A stretch of 64,000 nt of DNA from Gracilaria gracilis (taxonomy: Eukaryota; Rhodophyta; Florideophyceae; Gracilariales; Gracilariaceae). The DNA is taken from positions 117,054 through 181,053 of the forward strand of contig JARGSG010000107.1 in NCBI GenBank assembly GCA_030374805.1, given 5' to 3'. Numbering within the stretch: position 1 is the first letter of the stretch; each line of letters starts with the position of its first letter. The notes under the pieces are model-generated. The model saw only the letters and a program-made list of their open reading frames with translations, ran no database searches and was not told the origin of the DNA. The position numbers and the translations under genes are program-made. Below, in pieces: positions 34,856-47,159 of the stretch.

Positions 34856-35366
34856 GAAAAGACGGCGTCAGGCGATAAATGACTTGAAGAGGCCTGAGCG
34901 ACTTACCACAACCCTCGTCCTTGCCACCCCTGATCACAGCCGTTACACTCGTAGCCACACACCCCTCTACACCGCAGGCCTTTTTGTATAACAATTTTCT
35001 ATACCTCAATTTCCCGCCATTCCCCAAAAACTCCATTTCTCCCAGATACTTCCATATTTTCGTTTTTTCCTTTCAGTACCATTCCACAAAACCAATCCAC
35101 AGCGCCCGTTCCTAAACTCCTTACCATTAAATATTCCCCTTTATAATTCATTTCGACACATCTCTTTTCATAAACACATTCATCAGTCCTAATCCCTTCG
35201 TACCCACCTACCTCATTCTTTCCACCACTTAGTCATAAAAACTATCTTTTCCTCTGAAACCACTTTATCGATGTATACATCGGCAACGCCGTTCTCTACT
35301 TAAGCATCTCTCCGTTCCTCTCTTGTAGCACAATATATCCTCACAGCATCCAACAAACTCGACATA

Positions 35367-36200
35367 ATGACCTCGCCTTACTCTTCTCTCCGCTCCTCCC
35401 ACACCCCAGCTGTTGTTGTATGCAGAGGCCGCATTGGCTCCATGTTTTACGACCACGGTACCCCTCAAGATACCATTCTTTCACTCCAAGATTTCATAGC
35501 CGCAGACTGCATTCCGCAAGGTCTCATTTTCTTCTGCGGCAGGAGCAACTTGTTGGAAACAGTAATTCGCTCCTGCCCTCCATATCGCCGACAAGACTTG
35601 GTTTTCATTCAGAACGGCCACATTCTTCCCATTCTTTCAAAACATGGTCTTCATCACACCACACGAGCAGTTCTTTACATCGCCGTACCCACTCTCGCTG
35701 CACCTTCACAGGATGGCGTCACCCCTCCTACTCCCAACGGCCTTACAACTGTCACCGGAAAATGGGCTTTCGCACTATCACAACGCTTCTTTAACGCAGG
35801 TTTCACTTGAAATATCGTTGACGAAGACGCCTTCTCTAAATCCTACTACGAAAAGCTCGTCTGGATCTCTTCATCCAACCTAGTTGGTTCATTTCACGGC
35901 TTCATTACCATGCATGACGTGGCAACCCGCCACAATACCATAATCTCAACGATAATGAAGGAACTACTCGGCATAGTCTCCTCCAACACAGCTATCTCCT
36001 ACAATATCCCCTCCACAGTACAATCCCTCCTCGCCTACGGCAGCACTCTTACCTCCTTCCACGCCTCATTCTTTGAGTTCGAATTCAGAAATGGTTACTT
36101 CTACCTTTCCTCCGAGGATACCAAGAGAGCGGGCTTGGCTGACCCTGCCCCTTTTCACACCAACTATTTCAATGGCCTTAGGAACGACATACTCTTTTAG
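35367..36200 (+). pseudogene. D1: ketopantoate-reductase-like protein, one stop
   Basis: Start MTSPYSSLRSSH; one frame with a single TGA at 35808. Same protein as D2 (see there): DLVFIQNGHILPIL, YYEKLVWISSSNLVG, STIMKELLGIV. Divergent from C1 across about 510 bp of non-coding sequence, and convergent with E3. Confidence 0.5.
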
Positions 36201-36403
36201 TACCAGTACTACTTCGGTCTCATTCTGTAAAAAAGATATCTTCGCACAATACTCTCTCTGCTTACCCCACGCTTTGTAACTCATTTTCTTTCTTCAACAA
36301 TCCTTTTATGCTCACATTATATCAAAACATTCGTTCGTTTTTCAGTACTTGTCAAGTCACCTCAATCTCACACACAAAACACTACACGCCCTACATGTTT
36401 TAT

Positions 36404-37305
36404 CTAGTCCTCGTAATAATCCATTACCATCGGTCCCTCCTCGTACTCCCCATCCGTGTTATCAGCCTTGTGGCCTTGTACCTCGTCATCTTCCTCTTCG
36501 TAATCCTCCTCTCCAACTTCCTCTTCCTCCATTTCAAATTTGCTCACAGAACTTTCCTCCTCGTCCAGCTGGTCGTTCGGGTCTTCCCCGAGTCCAAATT
36601 CCTCATCTAAGAATTTGGTCCGAAAATCAGGCTGTCTGTGCACCCCATCAGGGAGCTTGTATCCCTCGGGCACAAAGTAAATATGATACCGTAGACAATT
36701 CTCTTTCACCAGCGCATCCATGTACCCAGCCCCAGCATGAAACACATCTCCCCTTCCAATCAACATGGAGTACGGTGAAACCCTGAACTTCTTCATAACC
36801 ATCGTACAAGACAGCCTCTTCAAACTCTTGTCAGCCGTCACATATATATTAGGTGACCTCTCACATACCCATATCATAAAAGAGCTCCCCCCGGAGGCCA
36901 TCATGAAGAATCCTGGAATTTACCCATTGTTTTTCTCCACATTCGTCAACCCTCGTAAATCGGTGTGCAACCCCTGCCTCGGGCATCTCTCCCCCGTATA
37001 CAACACATGTTCTCCTGTTTCCGGCGCATAAATCCTCTTCTTTGCCCTACTGTTGTTACACAGACACAAAGCGGCTGTTATCTGCCCAAACATAGCATCC
37101 AACAACGCCTTCTCTCTCACCATCATCACATTCTTTTCATCCGATTCCATGTAATCCACAACCCCCTTCTTCGTGGTAATGTATCGCCCCATGCCCTGTA
37201 TCCTATCCCCCGCGTCCTTCCCAGCTCCCGCATTGATGATAGGGTTCCATCTCTTGCGGTTCTCCTCGAACTTGAGGTCCTGCTGTTCCAAGAAATCCAC
37301 GTCGG
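36404..37305 (-). pseudogene. E3: 2OG-Fe(II) oxygenase C-terminal half
   Basis: Reads DFLEQQDLKFEENRKRW, GRYITTKKGVVDYMES, then the double-stranded beta-helix core: LHTDLRG (HxD iron ligands), ASGGSSFMIWV, GDVFHAGAGY (distal iron His) and CLRYHIYFVPEGY (Arg for 2-oxoglutarate), with an acidic tail. A single TAA at 36920 interrupts one frame. The N-terminal half was lost in the deletion that joins it to B3. Such enzymes oxidise nucleic acids, proteins or small molecules; substrate here unknown. Confidence 0.65.
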
Positions 37306-37310
37306 GACCG

Positions 37311-39388
37311 GACCCGTCAAGAGCGCTTGCTCAGAGATTTGATTTTTTCTCTAACTCGCTTATGTCCTCTATCTTGGGGACAATAAGCCCTTTGAAAATC
37401 AAAGAAACACTCAGGGTCTCTGATATACCTCTCACGCCGATATCGAAACCGGAGCCTGCCATCGACATTCATGACGATGACGATGAGCAGTTGGAAAGAG
37501 GGAACCCTTCGGAGGGGAAACAAGGAGGGGATGGAGATGGCGGAAGTGGAATGGATGTAGTAGGTGGGAGTGGGAATGAAGATGTTGGTGAACAGTCGTC
37601 CGACGCTGACATACAGCCTCCTCCTGCCATTTCCTCGTTAGACGATAAAATGGCATTCCAACTTTGTGAACTGGAGATGGAGAAATACTTTCGAATGTAT
37701 AATTGCGGGTTCGACGATATGGTGGAAACGGACGAGACTCTGTGAAACAACGGAGTCTCTCCATTGAGAAAAGTTCAACTGGTTCTTATGGACCCACCAT
37801 ACAACATAAGGGCCGATAATAACCTGGAGAACAGTTGGTACGATATGCTGAGCGCTGAGCATATGAAGAAGGCAACAAAGCTTAGATCAAGACTGCCACG
37901 TCCGGGGGGTCAATCCGTTATCTTCTGTGCATTGGAACAGGTGACCCAGTGGACAACGGTGCTTATCTTATTGGAGCAAAGGACGAGCAAGGGGTTCCGA
38001 TGCGATCGTTTGTTGTAGACCAGGTCCCAATTCATTTTATACGGTTGCAAGCCAACCCCATGCAAAACCCGGGACGCAGGTCCTGCTCCTTGTTCCCTGC
38101 CATGGAGTATGCGGTACATGGAGTTCGAAGGGGCCTAGCTTATGCACAGCAGCATGCGATGGTGAACTATGAGAACTTCAACTGCGTGCAGTCGAGGTAT
38201 CCAGGATACCACAGTGTTATTGACCAGGTACCGCCCATGTCCCATGGGGAGATTCTTCAATGTAAAAGAAAGAAGGAGCGTGGGGGCTACATGTTGCAAA
38301 AGATGAGGTCGGAACAAAAACCTCGCGCGTCGTTGAAGAAGCTGATCAGCTGATTTTTGTAGCCAGGTGATACAGTGGTGGACTTGTTCGCGGGAACTTT
38401 TTCGACTGCCATGGCATGCATGGAGTTACAACGTCATCGGAAGTTTATTAGTTGTGAGATAGACCCTGACTGTTTTGCGCATGCTAGACACGCGGCAATT
38501 GTTCAGTTCGCGATGTGCATGCGCGATAATAAGACGGACATTCAAATTACGCAGGAGCTCCGAAACTCTGTGAATCGCGTGATGGACTTATTTCCCAAGT
38601 GGAACGCTCGTTTTACGCGATCATGGGAGGCTCAATCTGGATTCCCACAGTATCAGAAGTTCCCACCGTATATTATGGGCTTCCTGGCATCGATGTGGCG
38701 GGAGGGGGGAATGGCCATGATCGGCAGGCGCAAAGCGCTGCATGAGTGGCCGAAAACGTTGCAAGGGAAGATGGGTCTCCTGGATTGGAACGCGATGTTG
38801 GCACTGGAGGCCCCTGTGTGTGGTTGTCGCATTGGAAAGTGGTCGATTCGTCACCATGACGCAGGAGTGGGAGTGTTTACCACGCGCCGTTTCATGAAGA
38901 ACGAAGAGATATGTTTCTTTCACGGATTTCTAGTGTACCATGACCTAACGAAGAGAAAGGAGGTACACAAGAAGTATGAGGAACGGTTGTTGAGAGCCAC
39001 CACCGCACCTTTTTGAACTTATGCGATGGAGCTTAGCCTGCGAGGCGAGGTATTCCGGAAACTCCCGGAATGGAGGCGAGAAGTACCTGCAATCCCTGTA
39101 TGGATTGTCGCGGCTCCATTTTCGTTGGGTGGAACAATTAACGACCCAAAATATATGGAAGGAAATAAAGATAGGGATGCAGTAGAGGATGGCTTGAGGC
39201 AGCGACGGACTGCCAATGTGGCGGTGAGTCGAACCCCAGGAACTGGGCGAACTCCACTTCAATTAAGAGAATACCGAATGCTTGCCGTCCGGGCACTTCG
39301 AGTTGTAGAAGTGGGAGAAGAGTTGTTTGCAGATTATGAAATGGAGTACACATAGGGTACGTCTTCGAATCCTATAGTAATCGAGTAG
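37311..39388 (+). pseudogene. B3: methyltransferase-SET protein lacking its N-terminus
   Basis: Begins inside the gene at DPSRALAQRFDFF. Acidic linker, ISSLDDKMAFQLCELEME, DPPYNIRADNN (motif IV), NPGRRSCSLFPAMEYAVHG, GDTVVDLFAGTFSTAMACM and EIDPDCF (motif I), then SET: AGVGVFTTRRF, TINDPKY, VGEELFADYEMEYT. Stops: TGA 37743, TGA 38351, TGA 39014, TAG 39353; frameshift near 37960. It is followed by A3 in the same direction. Confidence 0.7.
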
Positions 39389-39710
39389 TGCTCAATTGAT
39401 TTATGACTTATAGAACCGAAATATGTACCATAGTTTGTGTAAAATCGAATTGTGTACATTTTATTAAGCTTTCTCTCTAACTCTCGTGTTCCACAGGGGA
39501 GGACGAGAACTCCCTCAATTGAGTGGGTGTCGTCACTTTTATCATCCAGTGACGTGAACAAAATGGGGATAGGATTCGGGGGAGTGGGTTGACGTTCAAG
39601 TACATAGAATAGAAGATACGGAGTACATGTGATATCATGTGAAAGTGTAACAGTTTTTTGGCAGTGAGGTTTCGTACAGGAAGGGAAATTTCCGTCCCAA
39701 TTTTCGGAAA
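39389..39710 (+). promoter_or_regulatory. Conserved B-A intergenic region, outer element
   Basis: Nearly identical to the reverse complement of 8272-8596. It should hold the A promoter. The matching gap in the inner element (54934-55413) is longer and has diverged strongly. Confidence 0.4.
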
Positions 39711-42594
39711 TTGATTCCGGAAAGTACTAAAATGGTGCGGTATTTCTACCACACGTCGAGTGTAGGTGTGCGTCTCACGGAAGACCTGCGATCATGTCGA
39801 GCGGCGAACACGTTTTGTGGCGAGCGGCGACAACATCTAGAGCGCACCGCCGGGAGCATCGTCGTCGTCCGGTTCCATATGAAGAAACGTAAAACGAGAA
39901 GTGCGAATGCGAATGCGAATGCGGAGCATGTAAGCGGGCGCGCGTCAAAAGGGCGAACGCGTGCAGAGGTGGTAAGTCAGGGTCGCGAGGATGGCTTAGG
40001 TAGTACTACGCGTGTGCCTCGAATCGGCGATGTGGAAAATAGCGAGGGCGGTATTGGGCGTAGTTTACGCGCTCCTCGAAGCTGATTACGTGGGAAAGGT
40101 AGGAAGAACACGGGGAGACGTGGTCAAGGCCGATCTTTGGAGCGAACCGAGCGAACCGGGTGAACCGAGCGAAACGAGCGCATCGAGCAAATGGAGCGAA
40201 CCGAGTGAACGATAAGTGCTTTGGTAACAAAAGCTACTCCGCTTCCACATGACATGGGAAATGGAGGAGGAAAAAGCAGGGGAAGGAATGATGGGAGGAA
40301 AGCAGCGGGATGATGCGCGGGGCGGTAGGGATAGAGGTGGGCGGCGAAGCGGCGATGATTCCACGCAAGTTGTAGAAGAAGAGGAGTGTCGAGATGTCAT
40401 AGAGAAGGGGAGGGAGTGTCGCAGTGGGGGGGAGGAAAGGACGATAGCAAGAAGTACTAGTGGGATAGTTAGCCGTGGTATTCGAGGGAAGGAGGGAGAG
40501 GGAGTGGCTGGGGTTGGCGTTCGGGAGGGGAGGGGTCGCGAAAGAGAAGTAGGAGGAGGCGTTCAGGAGGCGAGGAACGAAGGCATGGAGGTTGTGGTCG
40601 GTGTTAGGAGGAATCGAATGGTGGGCAGAGAAAGAACTGGTAAACCGCGACATACTGCAATGCGGGGGGAAGAGGAATTGGGGGGTATGAGGTATATGAG
40701 GGAGCATGGAAACGCAGAGGACACTGGGAGGCTAATTAGGCGTGTGGGCGATAGAATGGGGAGCCACGCCAATGTGGAGAGGATGGAATGGCTTCGAGAC
40801 AATTTGCACGGGAGAGTTGTAGGACGTAGCAGTGGTGGATCAGTGATTGAGAATGTGAGAGACAATATACAAGTGGATGGGAGGGTATTCGAAGGAGAAG
40901 ATGTCGGTGTCGGAAGCAGACATAGAACTGGAGGGAACTTGATGGAAATTGCGGTACGAATGCATGAAGAAATACGTGTGAGGCATAATTCAGTTCGGAT
41001 TGAGAACGATGTGCATAAAGCAGGAGTCGACGATTCTAGGGATCGTGGAGAGAGCAACGGAGCAAGGGAAATGGGAACTACAGGAATAGCAGAAGAAGAT
41101 GAAGAGAACTTACGTGTGTTGCCAAGGTCTGCACTGGTTGAGAGGGTGAATTCGTTGAAAGGTAAGCTGGGAAATATGAAGGGAGATCACTATACCATGA
41201 TGGTGAGTTTGAAGCTCACGCAGAAAGAATTGGAACGGGTGAGGGAGGAGCTGAAGCAGCAAAATGTGTTGACTGAAAGTTTAAGGGAGGCTGTGAAGGG
41301 TAGGAAGCGAAGGGGGTGTGGAAAGGAAGTGAAGGGGCGTCGAAAACTTAACATAGAGGTGCCAGAATGTTTTTACGGATCCGTAAGGGCTGTATATGAT
41401 AAGATTCTCCACTATGCAAAGTTGGAGGCGTCAGAACTCTGTTTTGACACGGAGAACGTTGGTAGGAGCTGGAAGAACAGGAATGAGACGGTGGGAGAAA
41501 GTAGGGAAGGCAGCATATTGGTGGTCGGGGAGAAGGAGATGGTGCCTCGGTGCCCGTATCAAGTGGCATATGAGATGAGGGCGTATACGCCATCAACGGA
41601 GTGAGGAAGTGATGTGCTGTTGAAGTATGTGGTGGAGACGGAAATAATGCGAGATACTTGGGAGACGATACGAGAAGCGGGAAGGAAAAAGGAGTGTTTG
41701 GATAATGTGAGTGCGGACAGGTGTCTGAGGCAGTGGATGAAGCAGACATTAAGCGATGTGATTGGGGTGCGGAAGCGGGCGGCTCGCGACAAGTTATTCT
41801 TCATCCTTGGATATAATTTGATTGCGAAACGTGCGAAACCCACTGAGGGGACTGAGCTATGGGAAGAGATAAAGCAGCAGATGGGAGAGGCGCGCGAGAA
41901 GCTGATGGGAAGGGAAGAGGGCGGGAAGAATGAGTTGTGTGCGTGGAGAATGAGCCGGTTCGAAGACCTTGCGTATTCCGGGTCTCGTGCGGTTGGGCCA
42001 CCATGGGAGGTTGATGATGAAGATATGTACTTCAAGAATGGGATGGCGGTGGCAGTGTTGGAGAAGTATATGGCATAAGCAGTGAAGAGGCAAAGTAACG
42101 GTGAGCGGCAGTAAGTGGATGGGCCCGTGATGCACCTTGCGAGACTTGACGCCTGGATTGCCTGTGTGGTGAAAACTATGAACGAGTTTGTGGGACGGGG
42201 AGGGCAAAGACAGCTTTTGTTCTCTACTTTGTATGAGAATTATCTTCCTCGGGCTGTTGAAGGAATACTGGGGGTAGCCTGGCAATCGCTACACGAGGAG
42301 CATGCCGAGGAGTTTGAGAACGATGGGTTTGTGGATGGAGATCCGAGGTGTGTGTCGGGAAACTCTGAGAGAACTGCGACAGTCGGGCTGTGGGTACCAT
42401 CGAGGGAGAAGATATACCTAGCTGTGAGGAAGGACTATTTTATGGCAAAACTAACACGGAGACTAGATGCAGTTCGTGATTGTTACATAGCGGCCTGTGG
42501 ACCGGAGGACGCGAGTTTCGGGCGGTTGGTGGCACACCGGGCTGAACGCAGGGAAGGGACAGGGGTTGATGGTAAGGAAGAGGCGGGTTACTAA
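39711..42594 (+). pseudogene. A3: conserved element protein
   Basis: N-terminus MIPESTKMVRYFYH; SEP-repeat segment to 40215; then 40249-41604 open (451 codons) with coiled coil and FYGSVRAVYDKILHYAK. After TGA 41602 (shared with A1) the same frame continues to 42594, interrupted by TAA at 42076 and 42112. The possible intron donor of A1 (GTAAGT) reads ATAAGT here at about 40212. Convergent with T3. Family not recognised. Confidence 0.6.
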
Positions 42595-42752
42595 GTGTAT
42601 GGTGAGGTGCAGTGGGGGGGAAGGGGTGAGGGTATGTGTGGGATGGGGAAAAGATGCTTCTTCTTTCTCATGTCATGCGTATCTTCACTCCTTACAATTG
42701 AAACGAAGCGGGTTTAAATTTTTATGAAGCTGAAGCTAACAGGGAATAGAGG

Positions 42753-44363
42753 CTACGTGTTGGATGGTAAATAAGGCTTGGCGGTGGGGTCTCGATAGAA
42801 CGGATTGAGATAAAATCGGTGAAAGTGCCAGTGTAGACGAGAAGTGAAGGGAGGAGCGAGGTAGTTCTTGCGGAGAACATGAACGGAGCCAAGGATGGAG
42901 GAAGAGGGGATGAGTCCATACCAAGGGGAAACGTTATCGGAAGTGAAGTGGGTAGAAATGGGAACTGGGTGGATGGTGTGGTTATGTTGGTCGTCCGTGG
43001 CCCATCGGAGGCAAACGCAGTTGAGGGTGAGATCAACTTCGTCGCTGGGTGGTACGAGTTTTATGAACTGGACGAAGGCGAACTCCTTGGGAGAAGAAGT
43101 TGAAGAAGGAAGGGCGAAACGAAGAAGGGAGATGAGTTTGCAAACCCAGACGATGGATGTAGAGGGGGGAGATGGAGCCGGCGACGAGAACGTGGGAGAA
43201 CTTTGGGGACTTGGATGGACCGAAGGACGCGGTGGCAAACATTCGTTGGATGAGAGGGACTGGAGGATTCTAGGGCGCGAGCTTGTTCCGATCTTCAATG
43301 TAGTTGTCGAGTGTTGGGATGTCCCCGCCGACGACGTAAGCGGAGTTGACTATGGTGAGTCGAGCCTGACGGAGGGCGGGGGAGTTGTCAGTGAATTGTA
43401 GGACTTCGAGAGAAAGGGTGATGAAGGATGGGAGAGCGTCTCTTCCGAATTGTGCAAGAATGGATAGGGTATCGGGGGGGAAGAGGTCTTGAAGAGATTT
43501 GTGAGGGAGGTGAGGATTGGAGCAAATGAATATGTGGGCAGTGATTAAGTCAGCGAAGGAGATGTGTTTTCCATCACGGACGAAACCGCGTTCTCGGGAT
43601 TGGAGGGTGGAAGCAAGGCCAGGGTAGGATGAGGTTATGGAAGGGTTTGTGGAGACAGGATTCCAGTCCTTGATGGCGTTGGAGCGGTGGATGGCACGAA
43701 TGGTTTCTTGATGTGCTGTGGACCTGCGCTTTGAGGTTTTGGAGTAGTGGGGCTTGGAGAGGGTGTGGCCGTGCTCGAATATGGCGGCATCATTGAAATG
43801 GAGGCCTCCGAAGCGGCGAATGTTTTCGACAATGTGGTCGAGGAGGTGGAACTTGAGGGTTCCGAGGCTGGAAGTGTGGTGGAAGCCGAGGACGAGTACG
43901 GTTGTGCGCTTGAAGGAGCGGATTTGGTTGTGGAGGTCGGTGAGGCGGGCGTCGGTCCAGTCTGTGAAGGTTTTTTATCGCATGGAGGCGAGGAAAAGGT
44001 CTGAGTACTTGGAGAAGACGGAAGTGATAGGAGCTGAATCGACTTCGTCACAGCATCGGTCGAAGAAGGCGCCGATGAAGGGGAAGACCATGTCGAGTGC
44101 ACGGTAGTCTTTTCCTTCGAGCATACGACGCAAGCCATCGGTAGTGAAGAAACCTTTGAGAGTTTGACCGTTGTCGGAAGTGGAGAAGTCGATGTGGAGT
44201 CCGTTTGCGGGGGAGTGCTTTTCGATGGCGGAGAGGATGGTGTTTCAATGTTTGAAGATGGAAGTTCGGACGGAGTTGAAGGGGCGACGGGACTTGGAGG
44301 AACGGGGGTGGTGAAGAGTGCTTCTGAGCGCAGTCTCTCGATGGCGGCGAGCTTGATGAGCTT
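42753..44363 (-). pseudogene. T3: C-terminal half of transposase, outer element
   Basis: Starts at KLIKLAAIERLRSEALF, exactly where T5 stops, and runs to the shared C-terminus (NCVCLRWATDDQHNHT, RDPTAKPYLPSNT). The nested element (44364-62092) splits the gene at the LHN.HLG.S/KLIK motif. It also has its own stops and frameshifts. Joined in concept with T5 it represents one transposase gene. Confidence 0.8.
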
Positions 44364-44560
44364 CGACGGTGTTCTCAGAATGCTAGTTTAGTATGCTAGA
44401 TTGCTAGCCGTGAAAATAAAAGTCCGAAAAAACTAGCGTTTTTGCAGTTTGGGCTAGTTGGCAAGGCAAAAAAATTTTTTTTGGAAATTACGTTTCCGTT
44501 CAGTGCAGTTCAAACTTCATGTACTGGAGTTGAAGGCCAGTTTGCAGTTCCCCTGCCACC
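44364..44560 (+). repeat. Left terminal region of complete element
   Basis: Terminal 20 bp followed by GCTAGTTT, GCTAGATT, GCTAGCC, ACTAGCG and GCTAGTTG within 90 bp. The same layout is at 33660. Confidence 0.8.
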
Positions 44561-44656
44561 GTTCTTAACTTTACATTCACCACACTCGTCAAAAAAACTC
44601 TAAAAAATTACGAACCCACCACCAGCGCTCCCTTATTCCAACCCTGCATTCGGATC

Positions 44657-45596
44657 CTAAGTATCAGTTTCCCTAAATGTCAAGTTGAAGAACTCCAACG
44701 GAACACTCTCTCCATTCTCGTACACCCTCCTAGCCCCAAACCGGCTTCCAATCCCTCCCAGCCTCTTATCCTCCTGCTCCTCCAGTATGGGCTCCGCCGT
44801 TCGCACAGCCGCCTCCGCACTACCAAACCCAACTAGTGGCGCTCCACCCGGCAGCTGCCGCGGCACACACACCTCCCCATCCTCTTCCACCATCACCCCA
44901 CCCTTTCCCCTCTTCGTCAGCCGACTTCCCCCAACCTCGCCTCCATCCCCTTCTCCGCTCCTCCCCCTCACACTCCCACGTCCACCACGAGAGCCAGGCG
45001 TCACCGGTGACCCTTTCTCTCTTCCCGCCTTCCTCCCAACGCCTCCTTCCCTCACTAGTTCTTTCACCTCCAACAACAATTGGCACGCCTTCTCCACCTG
45101 TCCTACTTGCGCCTTCAACACCTCCACACGTCCTCTCAGCTCCATATTCTCCCTTTTTCAGCGTCACCAGCTCCCTCCCGACGCACTCTACCGTCCCACT
45201 CCCATGCCTTCCAGTCCCCATTCCAGCCAACTTCATCCTTTTCCGAATCGTCGAAATCAAATCCATTGGCATCCCAATCTCCGACACACTCATCACCACC
45301 CCTCCCATCTCACCAACCATCTCAGAAAGCCAGTCGTCCAAATGCTCCTTCAGATCCTCTCCAAGCCTCCTCAACCGCTCCTCCATCTCCGCCGCAAACC
45401 TCCTCTCCGGTCCCCCATCCCCTCCACCTCCTCCATCCCCATCACCCCCACCTCACTCTCCATCCCCACTTCCCTCCTTCTCCCCCATGCAAACCTTGTC
45501 CCCACCCTCATCCTTCCTTTCCGGTGGTCTCTCTGGTACCTCCGTCCGGTGAAGCAGAGCCACTAGCTCCTCGACCTCGACGTACCCATTCGACAT
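44657..45596 (-). pseudogene. C2: coiled-coil element protein
   Basis: Start at MSNGYVEVEELVALL (45596). Acidic and Gly-rich part, coiled coil (ELRGRVEVLKAQVGQVEKA), SPVTPGSRGGRGSVRG, basic RLTKRGKGG, PGGAPLVGFGSAEAAVRTAE, FGARRVYENGESV, ending FRETDT with TAG. Frameshifts near 45450 and 45150 in simple-sequence tracts break the frame. Divergent from D2. Unknown function. Confidence 0.55.
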
Positions 45597-46155
45597 CGCA
45601 GAAATAAACGGCGGTTCACGATAACGAAGATAGATAAGAACAAGCGAGATGAACCCAACAGTTGCTACACTCCCCCCACTGCGCACATCCGTGGCACTTT
45701 CGGCCACACACTCACTTGCGCGGCACAACCCTTTGTACCCCATTCACATCCACTCCTATTTCCCGCCGTTTCACACAATTTCCATTTTTTTCCTAGAAAT
45801 CTCCACATTTTCCCAACCTCGGTCCATACCATATCCCAATGAAACCCATGATGCAACACCTCTCAAGTATCAACGGTACCATAAACTCTTACTTTCTATG
45901 CTTTATTTCACTGCATACCTTCTCATAAACACACTTTTCGATCCTACCTCCTCTGCAGCCCTGCTGCCCATTTCTTTCCACAACCGAATCATACAAATCC
46001 CCTTATCACCTGGAAAACTTTTTTCCATGACCAAAACAACAGTCCAGTCGTGTACGTAAAGCTTTCCCCTTTCCATAGAATGTAGACCACTTTCATTTCA
46101 CAGCTACCAGCACCCGACACCTTCCAACAGCCCATACCTTCAATCAAACAAACTC
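45597..46155. promoter_or_regulatory. C/D divergent intergenic region
   Basis: 559 bp between divergent starts of C2 and D2, matching 34856-35366 in the outer element in position. Likely holds both promoters. No clear TATA or operator could be singled out. Confidence 0.35.
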
Positions 46156-47010
46156 ATGGCAATGAGCTCTTATTCATCTTCCCTCCGTTCTAAAATCATC
46201 CCAGCTGTTGTCGTAGGGAGAAGCCGTACTGTCACCATGCTTTACAACAATAGTTCCCCTCAGGACACCTATCTCTCCATCGAAGACTTCATTTTCGCAG
46301 AGTGCCTTCCCCATGGTCCAATCTTCTTCTGTGGCAGGAACGACCTTCTCGAAAAAGTAATTCTATCTTGTCCAGCACGACGAGCAGAAGACTTGGTTTT
46401 CATCCAGAATGGTCACATTTTTCCCATCCTTGCCCAACACGGAATTGAGCACTGCACACGAGCCGCTCTTCACATCGCCGTTCCCACTGTCGGCGCCTCC
46501 CCGCAGGATGGTGTCACGCCTCTCTCTCCAAATTATCTAACCACAGCTACCGGAAAGTGGGCTTTGGCAATAGCTGAACGCTTCTGGACCGCAGGTCTCA
46601 CTTGCAGTATCGTCGACGAAAACACCTTTTCTAAGTCTTACTACCAAAAGCTCGTTTGGATCTCTTTCTTCGGTCTCGTCGGTTCTTCATTTGGATTCGT
46701 TACCATGTATATAGTGGCTACCAAGTACAAAACTATTGTCTCAACTATAATGAAGGAGCTTCTAGGCATAGTCATCTTCAACACAGGTCTCTCCTTCAGT
46801 ATCCCTTTTACAGTGGAATCACTTCTGGAATACGGCAGCACCCTTACTTCCTTCCCGGCTTCTTTCTCGGAGTATGAATCTAGAAATACTTACTTCTATC
46901 TCACCTCCGCAGATGAAAAACTAGCCGAAAGGCAGGACCCTGCCCCTTTCCACACCAACTATATCGACGTTCTGAGACATCACATTCTCTGGTACTTAGA
47001 ACAAATTGTA
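46156..47010 (+). CDS. D2: ketopantoate-reductase-like protein, intact frame
   Basis: The frame is open from 46156 to 47511, but similarity to D1 ends near 47010 and the rest is antisense to E2, so the natural end is uncertain. Residues 18-25 PAVVVGRS; about 85-110 DLVFIQNGHIFPILAQHG; 155-175 YYQKLVWISFFGLVGSSFG; then STIMKELLGIV and SEYESRNTYFYL. The QNG, W/Y-x-KL, [MK]KE and final E/S pattern follows the PanE/ApbA ketopantoate reductase layout, but no GxGxxG is visible at the N-terminus, so NADPH binding is doubtful. A metabolic-type fold carried by a transposon is unusual. It is the only accessory gene with an unbroken core. Confidence 0.45.
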
Positions 47011-47159
47011 AACCTCGTACTCGTCGCAACTACAGACACAACCCGTTTTTGTTCTCCAAATCTTTTTAAGTTGCCGCTTAAACAAATCAACTCTTCACTT
47101 TTCATGTCAAGTCTCTATCACAAACAAACACAACAGTATAAGTGCTACATTATACCTAC

